Source: Ianthella basta
Lineage: Eukaryota; Porifera; Demospongiae; Verongiida; Ianthellidae
NCBI GenBank assembly: GCA_964019415.1
Contig: OZ025879.1
Location: 7,750,980 to 7,814,979 of the forward strand
Length of the DNA stretch: 64,000 nucleotides
Direction: 5' to 3'
Shown: positions 10,283 through 23,149 of the stretch, piece after piece
Position numbering within the stretch: position 1 is the stretch's first letter
How the letters are laid out: each line of letters begins with the position of its first letter
Notes under the pieces: generated by a model
Told to the model about the DNA's origin: nothing
What the model saw: only the letters and a program-made list of their open reading frames with translations
The model's database searches: none
Made by a program: the position numbers and the translations under genes

Positions 10283-11340
10283 TCTTTCATCATCTTGCCT
10301 CATCTTGTCTCGTCTTGCTTCATCATCTCTTATCTTGCCTCATCTTGTATCATCTTACCTAATCTTGCTTCATCTCGTCTCATCTTGTCTCATCTTGTCT
10401 CATCTTGCCTCATCTAGCTTCATCTTGCCTCATCTTGCCTCATCTTGCCTCATCTTGTCTCATCTTGTCTCATCTATCCTCATCTAGCTTCATCTTGCCT
10501 CATCTTTCCTCATCTTGCCTCATCCTTCCTCAATTGGTCTCGTCTTGCCTCATCTTGCCTTATCTTGTCTCGTCTTGTCTCATCTTGCCTCATCTTGTCT
10601 CATCTTGTCTCATCTTGCCTCATATTTTCTCGTCTTGCTTCATCTTGTATCATCTGGCCAAATCTGTTCTAATCTTACCTGATCTCGTATTATCTTGTCT
10701 CATCTTGCCTCATCTTGTCTCATCTTGCCTCGTCTTTCCTCATCTTACCTCATCTTGTCTTGTCTTGTCTCATCTTGCCTCGTCTCATCTCATCTTGCCT
10801 CATCTTGTCTCGTCTCGCTTCATGTTGTCTAATTTTGCCAAATATTGCCTCATCTTGCCAAAACATTCCTCATCTTGCCTCATCTTGTCTCATCTTACTT
10901 AATCTTGCCTCATCTTATCTCGTCTTACTTCATCTCGTCTCATTTTGCCTCATCTTGTCTCATCTTGCCTCATCCTGCTTCATCTTGCCTCATCTTGCCT
11001 CATCTTGTCATATCTTTTCTCATCTTGCCTTATCTTGTCTCATCTTGCCTCATCTTGTCTCGTCTTGCCTCATCTTGTCTCATCTTGCCTCATCTTGTCT
11101 AATCTTGCCTCATCTTGCCTCATCTTGTACCATCTTGCTTCATATTGTCTCATCTTTCCAAATCTTTCCTGATCTTGCCTCATCTTGTCTCATCTTGCCA
11201 AATCTTACCTCATCTTGCCTCATCTTGCCATATCTTGTCTCGTCTCACTTCATCTTGTCTCATCTTGCCTCATCTTGCTTCATCTTGCCTCATCTCTCCT
11301 CATATTGTCTCGTCTTGCTTCATCTTGTCTCATCTTGCCA
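10283..11340 (+). repeat. Satellite family A, block 4
   Basis: A decamer array of about 1.06 kb. The right end (about 11130-11340) repeats the segment also found at the ends of A2 and A3, and leads into the conserved A-to-B junction. Confidence 0.95.
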
Positions 11341-13940
11341 TCAGTGCATCCCATAAGGGGTCCAGTGCAACCTATAGGTGGTCCAGTGCGTTGTATAGGG
11401 GGTCCAGTGCATGTTGTAGGGGGTCCAGTGCATCTTGCCGGGGGTCCAGTGAATCCTGTAGGGGGTCCAGTGCATCCCATAAGGGACCAGTGCAACCTTT
11501 AGGTGGTACTGTGCGTCCTATAGGGGGTCCAGTGCATCCTGTGTGGGTCCAGTGCATCTTGTAGGGGGTTCAGTCCATCCCATAAGGGGTATAGTGGAAC
11601 CTATAGGGGGTCCACTGTGTCGTATAGGGGGTCAAGTGCATGTTATAGGGGGTCCAGTGCAACCTGTAGGGGGTCCAGTGCATCCTGTAGGGGGTCCAGT
11701 GCATCCTGTAGGGGTTCAGTGCATCCTGTAGGGGGTCAAGAGCATCCTGTAGTGGGTCCAGTGCATCCTGTAGGGGGTCCAGTGCATCCTGTAGGGGGTC
11801 CAGTGCATCCTGTAGGTTGTCCAGTGCATCCGATAAGGGGTCCAGTGTAACCCATAGGTGGTCCAGTGCATCATATAGGGGGTCCAGTGCATCCTGTAGT
11901 GGGTAGAGTGCATCTTGTAGGGAGTCCAGTGAATCCCATAAGGTGTCCAGTGCATCCAAAAAGGGGTCCAGTGCAACCTATAGGGGGTCTAGTGTGTCTT
12001 ATAGGGGGTCAAATGCATCTCGTGGGGGGTCCAGTGCAACCTGTAGGGGATCCAGTGCATCCTGTAGGGAGTCCAGTGCATCCTATTAGGGGTCCAGTGC
12101 AACCTTTAGGTGGTCCAGTGCATCTTACCGGGGATCCAGTGCACCCTGTAGTGGGTCCAGTGCATCTTGTAGGGGGTCCGGTGCATCCTGTAGTGGGTCC
12201 ATGCCATCCCATAAGGCATCCAGTGCAACCAATAGAGGGTCCACTGTGTCCTATATGGTGTCCAGTGCATGTCGTAGGGGGTCCAAAGCAACCTGTAGTG
12301 GGTCCAGTGCATCCTGTAGGCGGTCCAGTGCATCCAGTAGGGAGTCCAGTGCATCTTGTAGGGGGTTCAGTGCAATCCTGTAGGGTGTCCAGTGCATCCT
12401 GTAGGGGGTCCAGTGCATCCAGTAGGGAGTCCAGTGCATCTTGTAGGGGGTCCAGTGCAATCCTGTAGGGGGTTCAGTGCAATCCTGTAGGGTGTCCAGT
12501 GCATCCTGTATGGGGTCCAGTGCATCTTGTAGGGGGTCCAGTGCATCTTTTAGGGGATCCAGTTTATCCTGTAGGGGGTCCAGTGCATCTTTTAGGAGGT
12601 CCAGTGCATCTTGTAGGGGGTTTAGTGCAATCCTGTATGGGGTCCAGTGTATCCTGTAGTGGGTCCAGTGCATCTTTTAGGGGATCCAGTTTATCCTGTA
12701 GGGGGTCCAGTGCATCTTTTAGGAGGTCCAGTGCATCCTGTAGGGGATCCAGTGCATCCTGTAGGGGATCCAGTGCCCCCTGTAGGGGTCCAGTGCATCC
12801 TGTAGGGGATCTAGTGCATCACATAAGGGGTCCAGTGCAACCCATAGGGGGTCCAGTGCGCCCTATAGGGGGTCCAGTGCATCCAGTAGGAGGTCCAGTA
12901 CATCGTGTAAGGGGTCCAGTGCATCCTGTAGGAGGTCCAGTGCATCGTGTAAGGGGGCCAGGGCAACCTATAGGGGGTCCAGTGTGTCCAATTGGGGGTC
13001 CAGTGCATCCTGTAGGGGGTGCAGTGCAACCTATTGGGGGTCCAGTGCATCCCATAAGGGGTCCAGTGCAACCTATTGGGGGTCCAGTGCACCCCATAAG
13101 GGGTCCAGTGCATCCTGTAGGGGGTCCAGTGCATCTTGTAGGGGTCCAGTGCATCTTGTAGGGGGTTCAGTGCATCCTGTAGGGGATCCAGTGCATCCTT
13201 TAGGGGGGCCAGTGCATCCTGTAGGAGGCCCTGTACATCCTGTAGGGGTCCAGTGCATCTTCTCGGGGGTACAGTGCATCCTGTAGGGGATCCAGTGCAT
13301 CCTGTAGGGGATCTAGCGCATCCTGTAGGGGGTCCAGTACATCTTGTAGGGCGTCCTGTGCATCCTGTAGGGGGTCCAGTACATCTTGTAGGGGGTCCAG
13401 TGCATCATGTAGGGGGTCCAGTGCAACCTTTAGGGGGTCCAGTGCATCCCATAAGCGGTCCAGTGCAACCTGTGGGGATCCAGTGCATCCCATAAGGGGT
13501 CTAGTGCAACCCATAGGGGGTCCAGTGCGCCCTATAGGGGGTCCAGTGATTCCCATACGGTATCCAGTGCAACCCATAGGGGATCCAGTGCATCCTATAG
13601 GGGGTCCAGTGCATCTTGTAGGGGGTCTAGTGCATCCAGTAGGGGATCCAGTGCATCATGTAGGGGGTACAGTGCAACCTATTGGGGGTCGAGTGCATCT
13701 CATAGGGGGTCCAGTGCATCTTGTAGGGGTCCAGTGCATCTTGTAGGGGGTTCAGTGCATCCTGTAGGGGATCCAGTGCATCCTTTAGGGGGGCCAGTGC
13801 ATCCTGTAGGAGGCCCTGTACATCCTGTAGGGGTCCAGTGCATCTACTCGGGGGTACAGTGCATCCCGTAGGGGATCCAGTGCATCCTGTAGGGGATCTA
13901 GCGCATCCTGTAGGGGGTCCAGTGCATTTTGTAGGGGGTC
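11341..13940 (+). repeat. Satellite family B, block 4
   Basis: The largest 21-bp array, 2.6 kb. It contains internal duplications: a 585-bp offset pair (around 13148-13345 and 13733-13930) and a 127-bp offset pair (around 12543 and 12669). A subset of units carry one extra base (GCAATCCTG), which shifts the seven-codon frame and shows that reading frame is not conserved. Confidence 0.95.
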
Positions 13941-16900
13941 ATGTCTCATCTTACCTCATCTTGCCTCATCTTGCCTCATCTTTCTTCATCTTGTCTCATC
14001 TTGTCTCATCTTGCCTCATCGTGTCTCATCTTGTTTTATCTTGTCTCATCTTGCCTCATCTTGACTCATCTTGTCTCGTCTTGCGTCATCTTGTCTCATC
14101 TTACCTCATTTTACCTGATCTTGCCTCATCTTGACTCATCTTGTCTCGTCTTGCATCATCTTGTCTTATCTTACCTCATTTTACCTGATCTTGCCTCATC
14201 TTGTCTTATCTTGTCTCATCTTGTCTCGTCTTGTCTCATCTTGCCTCATATTGCCTCATCATCTGGTCTCATCTTGCCTCATCTTGTCTCATCTTGTCTC
14301 ATATTGCCTCATCTTGCCTCATCTTGTCTCGTCTTGCCTCATCTTGCCTCATCTTGTCTCGTCTTGTCTCATCTTGCCTCATCTTGTCTCGTCTTCCTCA
14401 TCTTGCCTCATCTTGTCTCATCTTGCCTTATCTTGTCTTGTCTTACTTCATCTTGCCTCATCTTGTCTCATCTTGTCTCATCTTGCCAAATCTTGTATCA
14501 TCTTGCCAAATCTTTCCTTGTCTTACCTCATCTTGCCAAATCTCGTCTCATCTTGTCTCATCTTGCGTCATCTTGTCTGATCTTGCCTCATCTTGTCTCA
14601 TGTTGTCTCATCTTGCCTCATTTTGTCTCATCTTGCCAAATCTTGTATCATCTTGCCAAATCTTTCCTTGTCTTACCTCATCTTGCCAAATCTCGTCTCA
14701 TCTTGTCTCATCTTGCGTCATCTTGTCTGATCTTGCCTCATCTTGTCTCATCTTGTCTCATCTTGTCTCGTGTTGTCTCATCTTGCCTCGTCTTGTCTCA
14801 TGGTGTCTCATCTTGTCTTGTCTTTCTTCATCTGGTCTCATCTTGCCTCATTTTGTCTTGTCTTGCCTCATCTTGCCTCATCTTGTCTCGTGTTGTCTCA
14901 TCTTGCCTCGTCTTGTCTCATGGTGTCTCATCTTGTCTTGTCTTTCTTCATCTGGTCTCATCTTGCCTCATTTTGTCTTGTCTTGTCTCATCTGGCCTCA
15001 TCCTGTCTTGTCTTGCTACATCTTGTCTCATCTTGCCAAATCTTGTCTCATCTTGCGAAATATTTTATATTCTTGCCTAATCTTGCCAAATCTTTCCTCA
15101 TCTTTCCTCATGTTGTCTCATCTTACCTTATCTTGCCTCATCTTGTCTCGTCTTACTTCATCTCGTCTCATCTTGCCTCATCTTGTCTCGTCTTGCTTCA
15201 TCTTGCCTCACCTGGCCTCATCTTGTCTCATCTTACCTCATCTTGCCTCATCTTGTCTCATCTTGTCTATTCTTGCTTCATCTTGTCTCATCTTACCTCG
15301 TCTTGCCTCATCTTGCCTCATCTTGCCTCATCTTGTCTCATATTTTCTCATCCTGCCTCATCTTGTCTCATCTTGCTTCATCTTGCCTCATCTTTCCTCA
15401 CCTTTCTGGTCTTGCCTCATCTTGTCTCGTCTTGTCTCATCTTGCCTCATATTGCCTCATCTTGCCTCATCTTGTCTCGTCTTGTCTCATCTTGCCTCAT
15501 ATTGCCTCATCTTGCCTCATCTTGTCTCGTCTTGCCTCATCTTGCCTCATCTTGTCTCGTCTTGTCTCATCTTGCCTCATCTTGTCTCGTCTTCCTCATC
15601 TAGCCTCATCTTGTCTCGTCTTATCTCATCTTGCCTCATCTTGTCTCATCTTGCCTTATCTTGTCTTGTCTTACTTCATCTGGTCTCATCTTGCCTCATC
15701 TTGTCTCATCTTGTCTCATCTTGCCTCATCTTGTTTCGTCTTGCTACATCTTGTCTCATCTTGCCAAATCTTGTATCATCTTGCCAAATCTTTCCTTATC
15801 TTACCTCATCTTGCCAAATCTCGTCTCATCTTGTCTCATCTTGCGTCATCTTGTCTGATCTTGCCTCATCTTGTCTCATCTTGCCTCATCTTGCCTCATC
15901 TTGCCTCATCTTGTCTCATGTTGTCTCACCTTGCCTCGTCTTGTCTCATGGTGTCTCATCTTGTCTTGTCTTTCTTCATCTGGTCTCATCTTGCCTCATT
16001 TTGTCTTGTCTTGTCTCATCTGGCCTCATCCTGTCTCGTCTTGCTACATCTTGTCTCATCTTGCCAAATCTTGTCTCATCTTGCGAAATATTTTATATTC
16101 TTGCCTAATCTTGCCAAATCTTTCCTCATCTTTCCTCATGTTGTCTCATCTTACCTTATCTTGCCTCATCTTGTCTCGTCTTACTTCATCTCGTCTCATC
16201 TTGCCTCATCTTGTCTCGTCTTGCTTCATCTTGCCTCATCTGGCCTCATCTTGTCTCGTCCTGCGTCATCTTGTCTCATCTTACCTCATCTTGCCTCATC
16301 TTGTCTCATCTTGTCTATTCTTGCTTCATCTTATCTCATCTTACCTCGTCTTGCCTCATCTTGCCTCATCTTGCCTCATCTTGTCTCATATTTTCTCATC
16401 CTGCCTCATCTTGTCTCATCTTGCTTCATCTTGCCTCATCTTTCCTCACCTTTCTGGTCTTGCCTCATCTTGTCTCGTCTTGTCTCATCTTGCCTCATAT
16501 TGCCTCATCTTGCCTCATCTTGTCTCGTCTTGTCTCATCTTGCCTCATCTTGTCTCGTCTTGTCTCATCTTGCCTCATCTTGTCTCATCTTCCTCATCTT
16601 GCCTCATCTTGTCTCGTCTTATCTCATCTTGCCTCATCTTGTCTCATCTTGCCTTATCTTGTCTTGTCTTACTTCATCTGGTCTCATCTTGCCTCATCTT
16701 GTCTCATCTTGTCTCATCTTGCCTCATCTTGTTTCGTCTTGCTACATCTTGTCTCATCTTGCCAAATCTTTCCTTATCTTACCTCATCTTGCCAAATCTC
16801 GTCTCATCTTGTCTCATCTTGCGTCATCTTGTCTGATCTTGCCTCATCTTGTCTCATCTTGCCTCATCTTGCCTCATCTTGCCTCATCTTGTCTCATGTT

Positions 16901-19900
16901 GTCTCATCTTGCCTCGTCTTGTCTCATGGTGTCTCATCTTGTCTTGTCTTTCTTCATCTGGTCTCATCTTGCCTCATTTTGTCTTGTCTTGTCTCATCTG
17001 GCCTCATCCTGTCTCGTCTTGCTACATCTTCTCTCATCTTGCCAAATCTTGTCTCATCTTGCAAATATTTTATATTCTTGCCTAATCTTGCCAAATCTTT
17101 CCTCATCTTTCCTCATGTTGTCTCATCTTACCTTATCTTGCCTCATCTTGTCTCGTCTTACTTCATCTCGTTTCATCTTGCCTCATCCTGTCTCATCTTT
17201 CCTCATCTTGCCTCATTTTATCATATCTTGTCTCATCTTGCCTCATCTTGTCTCGTCTTGCTTCATCTTATCTCATCTTGCTTAATCTTGCCTCATATTG
17301 TCTCGTAATGCTTCATCTTATCTCATCTTGCCTCATCTTGCCTCTTCTTGTCTCGTCTTGCCTCATCTTGTCTCATCTTGCCACATCTTGCCTCATCTTG
17401 CCACATCTTGCCTCATCTTACCTCATCTTGCCTCATATTGCCTCATCTCGTCTTGTCTTGCTTCATCTTGTCTCATCTTGCCACATCTTGTCTCGTCTTG
17501 TCTCATCTAGCCTCATCATGCATCATCTTGTTTCATCTTGTCAAATCTTGTCTCATCTTGCAAAATTTTTCCTTATCTTTTCTCATCTTGCCTCATCTTG
17601 TCTCATCTTGCCTCATCTTGCCTCATCTTGCCTCATCTTGTTCCATCTTGCTTGATATTGTCTCATCTTCCCTGATCTTGCCTCATCTCACCAAATCTGT
17701 CCAGATCTTGCCTCATCTTGCCTCATCTTGTCTTGTCTCACTTCATCTGATCTCATTTGCCTCATCTAGTCTCGTTTTGTCTCATCTTGCCTCGTCTTGC
17801 TTCATCTTGTCTCATCTTGCCAAATCTTGTATCATCTTACCAATTCTTTCCTCATCTTACCTTATCTTTCCAAATCTCGTCTCATCTTGTCTCATCTTGC
17901 CTCATCTTGTGTTGTCTTGCCTCATCTTACCTCATCTTGTCTCGTGTTGTCTCATCTGGCCTCATCTTGTCTGGTCTTTCTTCATCTTGTATCATCTTGC
18001 TAAATCTTTCCTCATCTTGCCAAATCTCGTCTCATCTTGTCTCATCTTGCCTCATATTGTCTTGTCTTGCCTCATCTTACCTCATCTTGTCTCGTCTTGT
18101 CTCATCTTGCATCTTCTTGTCGCATCTTGCCTCATCTTGTCTCGTCTTGCTTCATCTTGTCTCATCTTGCCAAATCTTGTCTCATCTTGCCAAATCTTTA
18201 AACATCTTGCCTCATCTTGCCAAATCTTTCCTCATCTTTCCTCATGTTGTCTCGTCTTGCTTCATCTACTCTCATCTTGCCTCGTCTTGTCTCGTCTTTC
18301 TTCATCTTGTATCATCTTGCTAAATCTTTCCTCATCTTGTCAAATCTCGTCTCATCTTGTCTCATATTTTCTCATCTTGTCTCATCTTCCTCATCGAGCT
18401 TCATCTTGCCTCATCTTACCTCATCTTGTCTCATCTTGTCTCTACTTGCCTTATCTTGTCTCGTCATGCTTCATCTTGTCTAATCTTGCCTCATCTTGCC
18501 TCATATTGTCTCGTCATGCTTCATCTTATCCCATCTTCCCTCATCTTGTCTCATCTTGCTTCATCTTGTCTCATCTTGTCTCATCTTTCCTCGTCTTGTC
18601 TCGTCTTGCGTCATCTTGTCTCATCTTGCCTCATCTTGCCTCATATTGTCTCGTCATGCTTAATCTAGTCTCATCTTGCCTGATCTTGCCTCATCTCGTC
18701 TCATCTTGCCTCATGTTGTCTCATCTTGCCTCATCTTGCCTCATCTTGCCTCATCTTGCCTCATCTTACCTCATCTTGCCTCATCTTGCCTCATCTTGTC
18801 TCGTCTTGTCTCATCTTGTCTCATCTTGTCTCATCTTGCCTCATCTTTCCTCATCTTGCCTCATCTCTCCTCATCTTGTGTCGTCTTATCTCATATTGTC
18901 TCATCTTGCTTCATCTTGCCTCATCATGTCTCATCTTGCCTCATCATGTCTCATCTTGCCTCACCTTGTCTCATCTTGCCTCATCTTGTCTCATCTTGTC
19001 TCATCTTGCCTCATCTTGTCTCGTCTTGCCTCATTTTGCCTCATCTTGTCTCGTCTTGCCTCATCTTGTCTCCTCTTGCCTCATCTTGTCTCATCTTACT
19101 TTATCTTGCCTCATATTGTCTCATCTTGCCTCATCTTGCCTCATCTTGCCTCATCTTGTCTCATCTTGCCTCATCTTATCTCGTCTTGCCTCATCTTGCC
19201 TCATCTTGCCTCATCTTGGTTCATCTTGCTTCATCTTGCCTCATCTAGTCTCATCTTGCCTCATCTTGTCTCATCTTGCCTCATCTTGTCTCGTCTTGCT
19301 TCATCTTGTCTCATCTTACCTCGTCTTGTCTCATATTTTGTCATCTTGTCTCATCTTGCCTCATCTTGTCTCATCTTGCCTCATGTTGCCTCGTCTTGCC
19401 TCATCTTGTCTCGTCTTGCTTCATCTGGTCTCATCTTACCTCATCTTGTCTCATCTTACCTAATCTTGCCTCATCTTGTCTCATCTTACTTCATCTCGTC
19501 TCATATTTCCTCATCTTGTCTCATCTTGCCTCATCTTATCACGTCTTGCCTCATCTTGCCTCATTTTGCCTCATCTTGCTTCATCTTGCCTCATCTTGTC
19601 TCATCTTGCCTCATCTTGTCTCATCTTGCCTCATCTTGTCTCATCTTGCCTCATCTTGTCTCATCTTACCTCATCTTGTCTCGTCTTGCTTCATCTTGTC
19701 TCATCTTACCTCGTCTTGTCTCATATTTTATCATCTTGTCTCATCTTGCTTCATCTGGTCTCATCTTGCCTGATCTTGTCTCATCTTGCCTCATCTTATC
19801 TCGTCTTGCCTCATCTTGCCTCATCTTGCCTCATCTTGGTTCATCTTGCTTCATCTTGCCTCATCTAGTCTCATCTTGCTTCATCTTGTCTCATCTTGCC

Positions 19901-21449
19901 TCGTCTTGTCTCATATTTTGTCATCTTGTCTCATCTTGCCTCGTCTTGTCTCATCTTGCCTCATGTTGCCTCGTTTTGCCTTGTCTTGCCTCATCTTGTC
20001 TCGTCTTGCTTCATCTGGTCTCATCTTACCTCATCTTGTCTCATCTTACCTAATCTTGCCTCATCTTGTCTCATCTTACTTCATCTCGTCTCATATTTCC
20101 TCATCTTGTCTCATCTTGCCTCATCTTATCTCGTCTTGCCTCATCTTGCCTCATTTTGCCTCATCTTGCTTCATCTTGCCTCATCTTGTCTCATCTTGCC
20201 TCATCTTGTCTCATCTTGCCTGATCTTGTCTCATCTTGCCTCATCTTATCTCGTCTTGCCTCATCTTGTCTCGTCTTGCTTCATCTTGTCTCATCTTACC
20301 TCGTCTTGTCTCATATTTTATCATCTTGTCTCATTTTGCTTCATCTGGTCTCATCTTGCCTCATCTTGTCTCATCTTACCTAATCTTGCCTCATCTTGTC
20401 TCATCTTACTTCATCTCGTCTCATATTTCCTCATCTTGTCTCATCTTGCCTCATCGAGCTTCATCTTGCCTCATCTTGTCTCATCTTGTCTCATCTTGTC
20501 TCATCTTGCCTTATGTTGTCTTGTCATGCTTCATCTTGTCTCATCTTGCCTCATATTGTCTCGTCATGCTTCATCTTATCCCATCTTCCCTCATCTTCCC
20601 TCATCTTGTCTCATCTTGTCTCATCTTGTCTCATCTTGTCTCATCTTTCCTTGTCTTGTCTCGTCTTGCGTCATCTTGTCTCATCTTGCTTAATTTTGCC
20701 TCGTCTTGCCTCATCATGTCTCATCTCTTCTCATCATGTCTCATCTTGCCTCATCTTGCCTCATCTTGCCTCATCTTGTCTCGTCTTGCCTCATTTTGCC
20801 TCATCTTGTCTCGTCTTGCCTCATCTTGTCTCCTCTTGCCTCATCTTGTCTCATCTTACTTTATCTTGCCTCATCTTGTCTCATCTTGCTTCATCTAGTC
20901 TCATCTTGCCTCATCTTGACTCATCTTGTCCTGTCTTGCTTCATATTTTGTCATCTTCCCTCATCTTGCCTCATCTCTTCTCATCTTGCCACATCTTGCC
21001 TCATCTTTTCAAATCTTTTCTCGTCTTGCCAAATCTTACCTCATCTTGCCTCATCTTGCCACATCTTGTCTTGTCTTGCTTCATCTTGTCTCATCATACC
21101 TCATTTTACCTCATCTTGCCTCATCTTGTCTTATCTTGTTTCATCTTGCCTGATCTTGCCTCATCTTGTCTCATCTTGATTGATCTTGCCTCATCTTGTC
21201 TGATCTTGCCTCATCTTGTCTCATCTTGCCTCGTCTTGTCTCATCTTGCCTCGTCTTGCCTTGTTTTGCCTCGTCTTGCCTCGTCTTGCCTCATCTGGTG
21301 TCATCTTGCCTCATTTTGCCTCATCTTGTTTCATCTTGCCTCATCTTGTCTCATCTTGCCTCTTCTTGTCTCGTCTCGCTTCATCTTGCTCATCTTTCCT
21401 CATCGGGCCTCATCTTGTATCGTCTTGCTTCCTCTTGTCTCATTGTGCC
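13941..21449 (+). repeat. Satellite family A, block 5
   Basis: The longest decamer array, 7.5 kb. It shows several higher-order levels: 150-bp and 120-bp offset repeats at 14481-14990, a roughly 1.0-kb period at 14760-17190, and 590-bp and 330-bp offsets between 19480 and 20480. It passes without a sharp break into family C at about 21450, where ATTTCTTG and ATATCTTG decamers begin to alternate. Confidence 0.95.
14760..17190 (+). repeat. About 1.0-kb higher-order repeat in family A
   Basis: A marker variant (TATTTTATATTCTTGCC) occurs at 15061, 16089 and 17066, giving periods of 1028 and 977 bases. A second marker (CCTTTCTGGTCTTGCC) occurs at 15401 and 16449. The flanking series of variants is the same in each copy, allowing for small decamer indels. 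Confidence 0.75.
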
Positions 21450-23149
21450 TCATCTTGCTATTTCTTGTCTCATCTAGCAATATCTTGCCTCATCTTGCCT
21501 CATCTTGCAATATCTTACCTCATCTTGCCTCATCTTGCTATTTCTTGTCTCAGTTTGCAATATCTTGCCTCATCTTGCCTCATCTTGCGATTTCTTGCCT
21601 CATCTTGCTATATCTTGCGTCATCTTGCAATATCTTACCTCATCTAACCTCATCCTGCCTCATCTTGCTATTTCTTGCCTCATTTTGCAATATTTTGCCT
21701 CATCTTGCCTCATCTTGCTATTTCTTGCCTCATCTTGCCTCGTCTTGCTTCATCTTGCTATATCTTGCCTCATCTTGCCTAATCTTGCTTAATCTTGCTA
21801 TATCTTGCCTCATCTTGCCTCATCTTGCTATTTCTTGCCTCAACTTGCAATATCTTGACTCACTGTGCCTTTATCTTGCTATTTCTTGTCTCATCTAGCA
21901 ATATCTTGCCTCATCTTGCTATTTCTTGCCTCATCTTGCTATATCTTGCCTCATCTTGCCTCATCTTGCAATATCTTACCTCATCTTACCTCATCTTGCC
22001 TCATCTTGCTATTTCTTGTCTCATTTTGCAATATCTTGCCTCATCTTGCCACATCTTGCTATTTCTTGCCTCATCTTGCTATATCTTGCGTCATCTTGCA
22101 ATATCTTACCTCATCTAACCTCATCCTGCCTCATCTTGCTATTTCGTGCCTCATCTTGCAATATTTTGCCTCATCTTGCCTCATCTTGCTATTTCTTGCC
22201 TCATCTTGCCTCATCTTGCTATATATTGCCTCGTCTTGCCTCATCTTGCTTCATCTTGCTATATCTTGCCTCATCTTGCCTCATCTTGCTTCATCTTGCT
22301 ATATCTTGCCTCTTCTTGCCTCATCTTGCTATTTCGTGCCTCATCTTGCAATATTTTGCCTCATCTTGCCTCATCTTGCTATTTCTTGCCTCATCTTGCC
22401 TCATCTTGCTATATCTTGCCTCATCTTGCCTCATCTTGCTTCATCTTGCTATATCTAGCCTCATCTTGCTTCATCTTGCAATATCTTGCCTCATCTTTCT
22501 TCATCTTGCAATATCTTGCCTCATCTTGCATTATCTTACCTAATCTTGCCTCATCTTGCCTCATCTTGTTTCAGCTTGCTATATCTTGCCTCATCTTGCC
22601 TCATCTTGCTTAATCTTGCTATATCTTGCCTCATCTTGCCTCATCTTGCTATTTCTTGCCTCAGCTTGCAATATCTTGCCTCATTTTGCCTCATCTTGCT
22701 ATTTCTTGCCTCATCTTGCAAGATCTTGCCTCATCTTGCCTCATCTTGCTATTTCTTGCCTCATCTTGCCTCATCTTGCTGTTTCTCGCCTCATCTTGCT
22801 TCTTCTTGCTATATCTTGCCTCATCTTGCAATATCTTGCCTCATCTTGCCTCATCTTGCTATTTCTTGCCTCATCGTGCTTCTTGCTATATCTTGCCTCA
22901 TCTTGCAATATCTTGCCTCATCTTGCCTCATCTTGCTATTTCTTGCCTCAGCTTGCAATATCTTGCCTCATTTTGCCTCATCTTGCTATATCTTGCCTCA
23001 TCTTGCAATATCTTGCCTCATCTTGCCTCATTTTGCTATTTCTTGCCTCATCTTGCTTCTTCTTGCTATATCTTGCCTCATCTTGCAATATCTTGCCTCA
23101 TCTTGCCTCATCTTGCTATTTCTTGCCTCATCTTGCTTCTTCTTGCTAT

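Noticed and set aside
8009-10417. An 802-codon + strand frame rich in S, C, L, I, P and H, superficially leucine-rich-repeat-like
   Set aside because: It is a translation of family A and B units. Parallel frames give the same cyclic peptide, there is no LRR consensus, and copies differ by frame-shifting indels.
11341-13940. Possible telomeric or interstitial telomere repeat because of TAGGGGG runs
   Set aside because: The 21-bp unit is far longer than known telomere units, and TTAGGG is not repeated.
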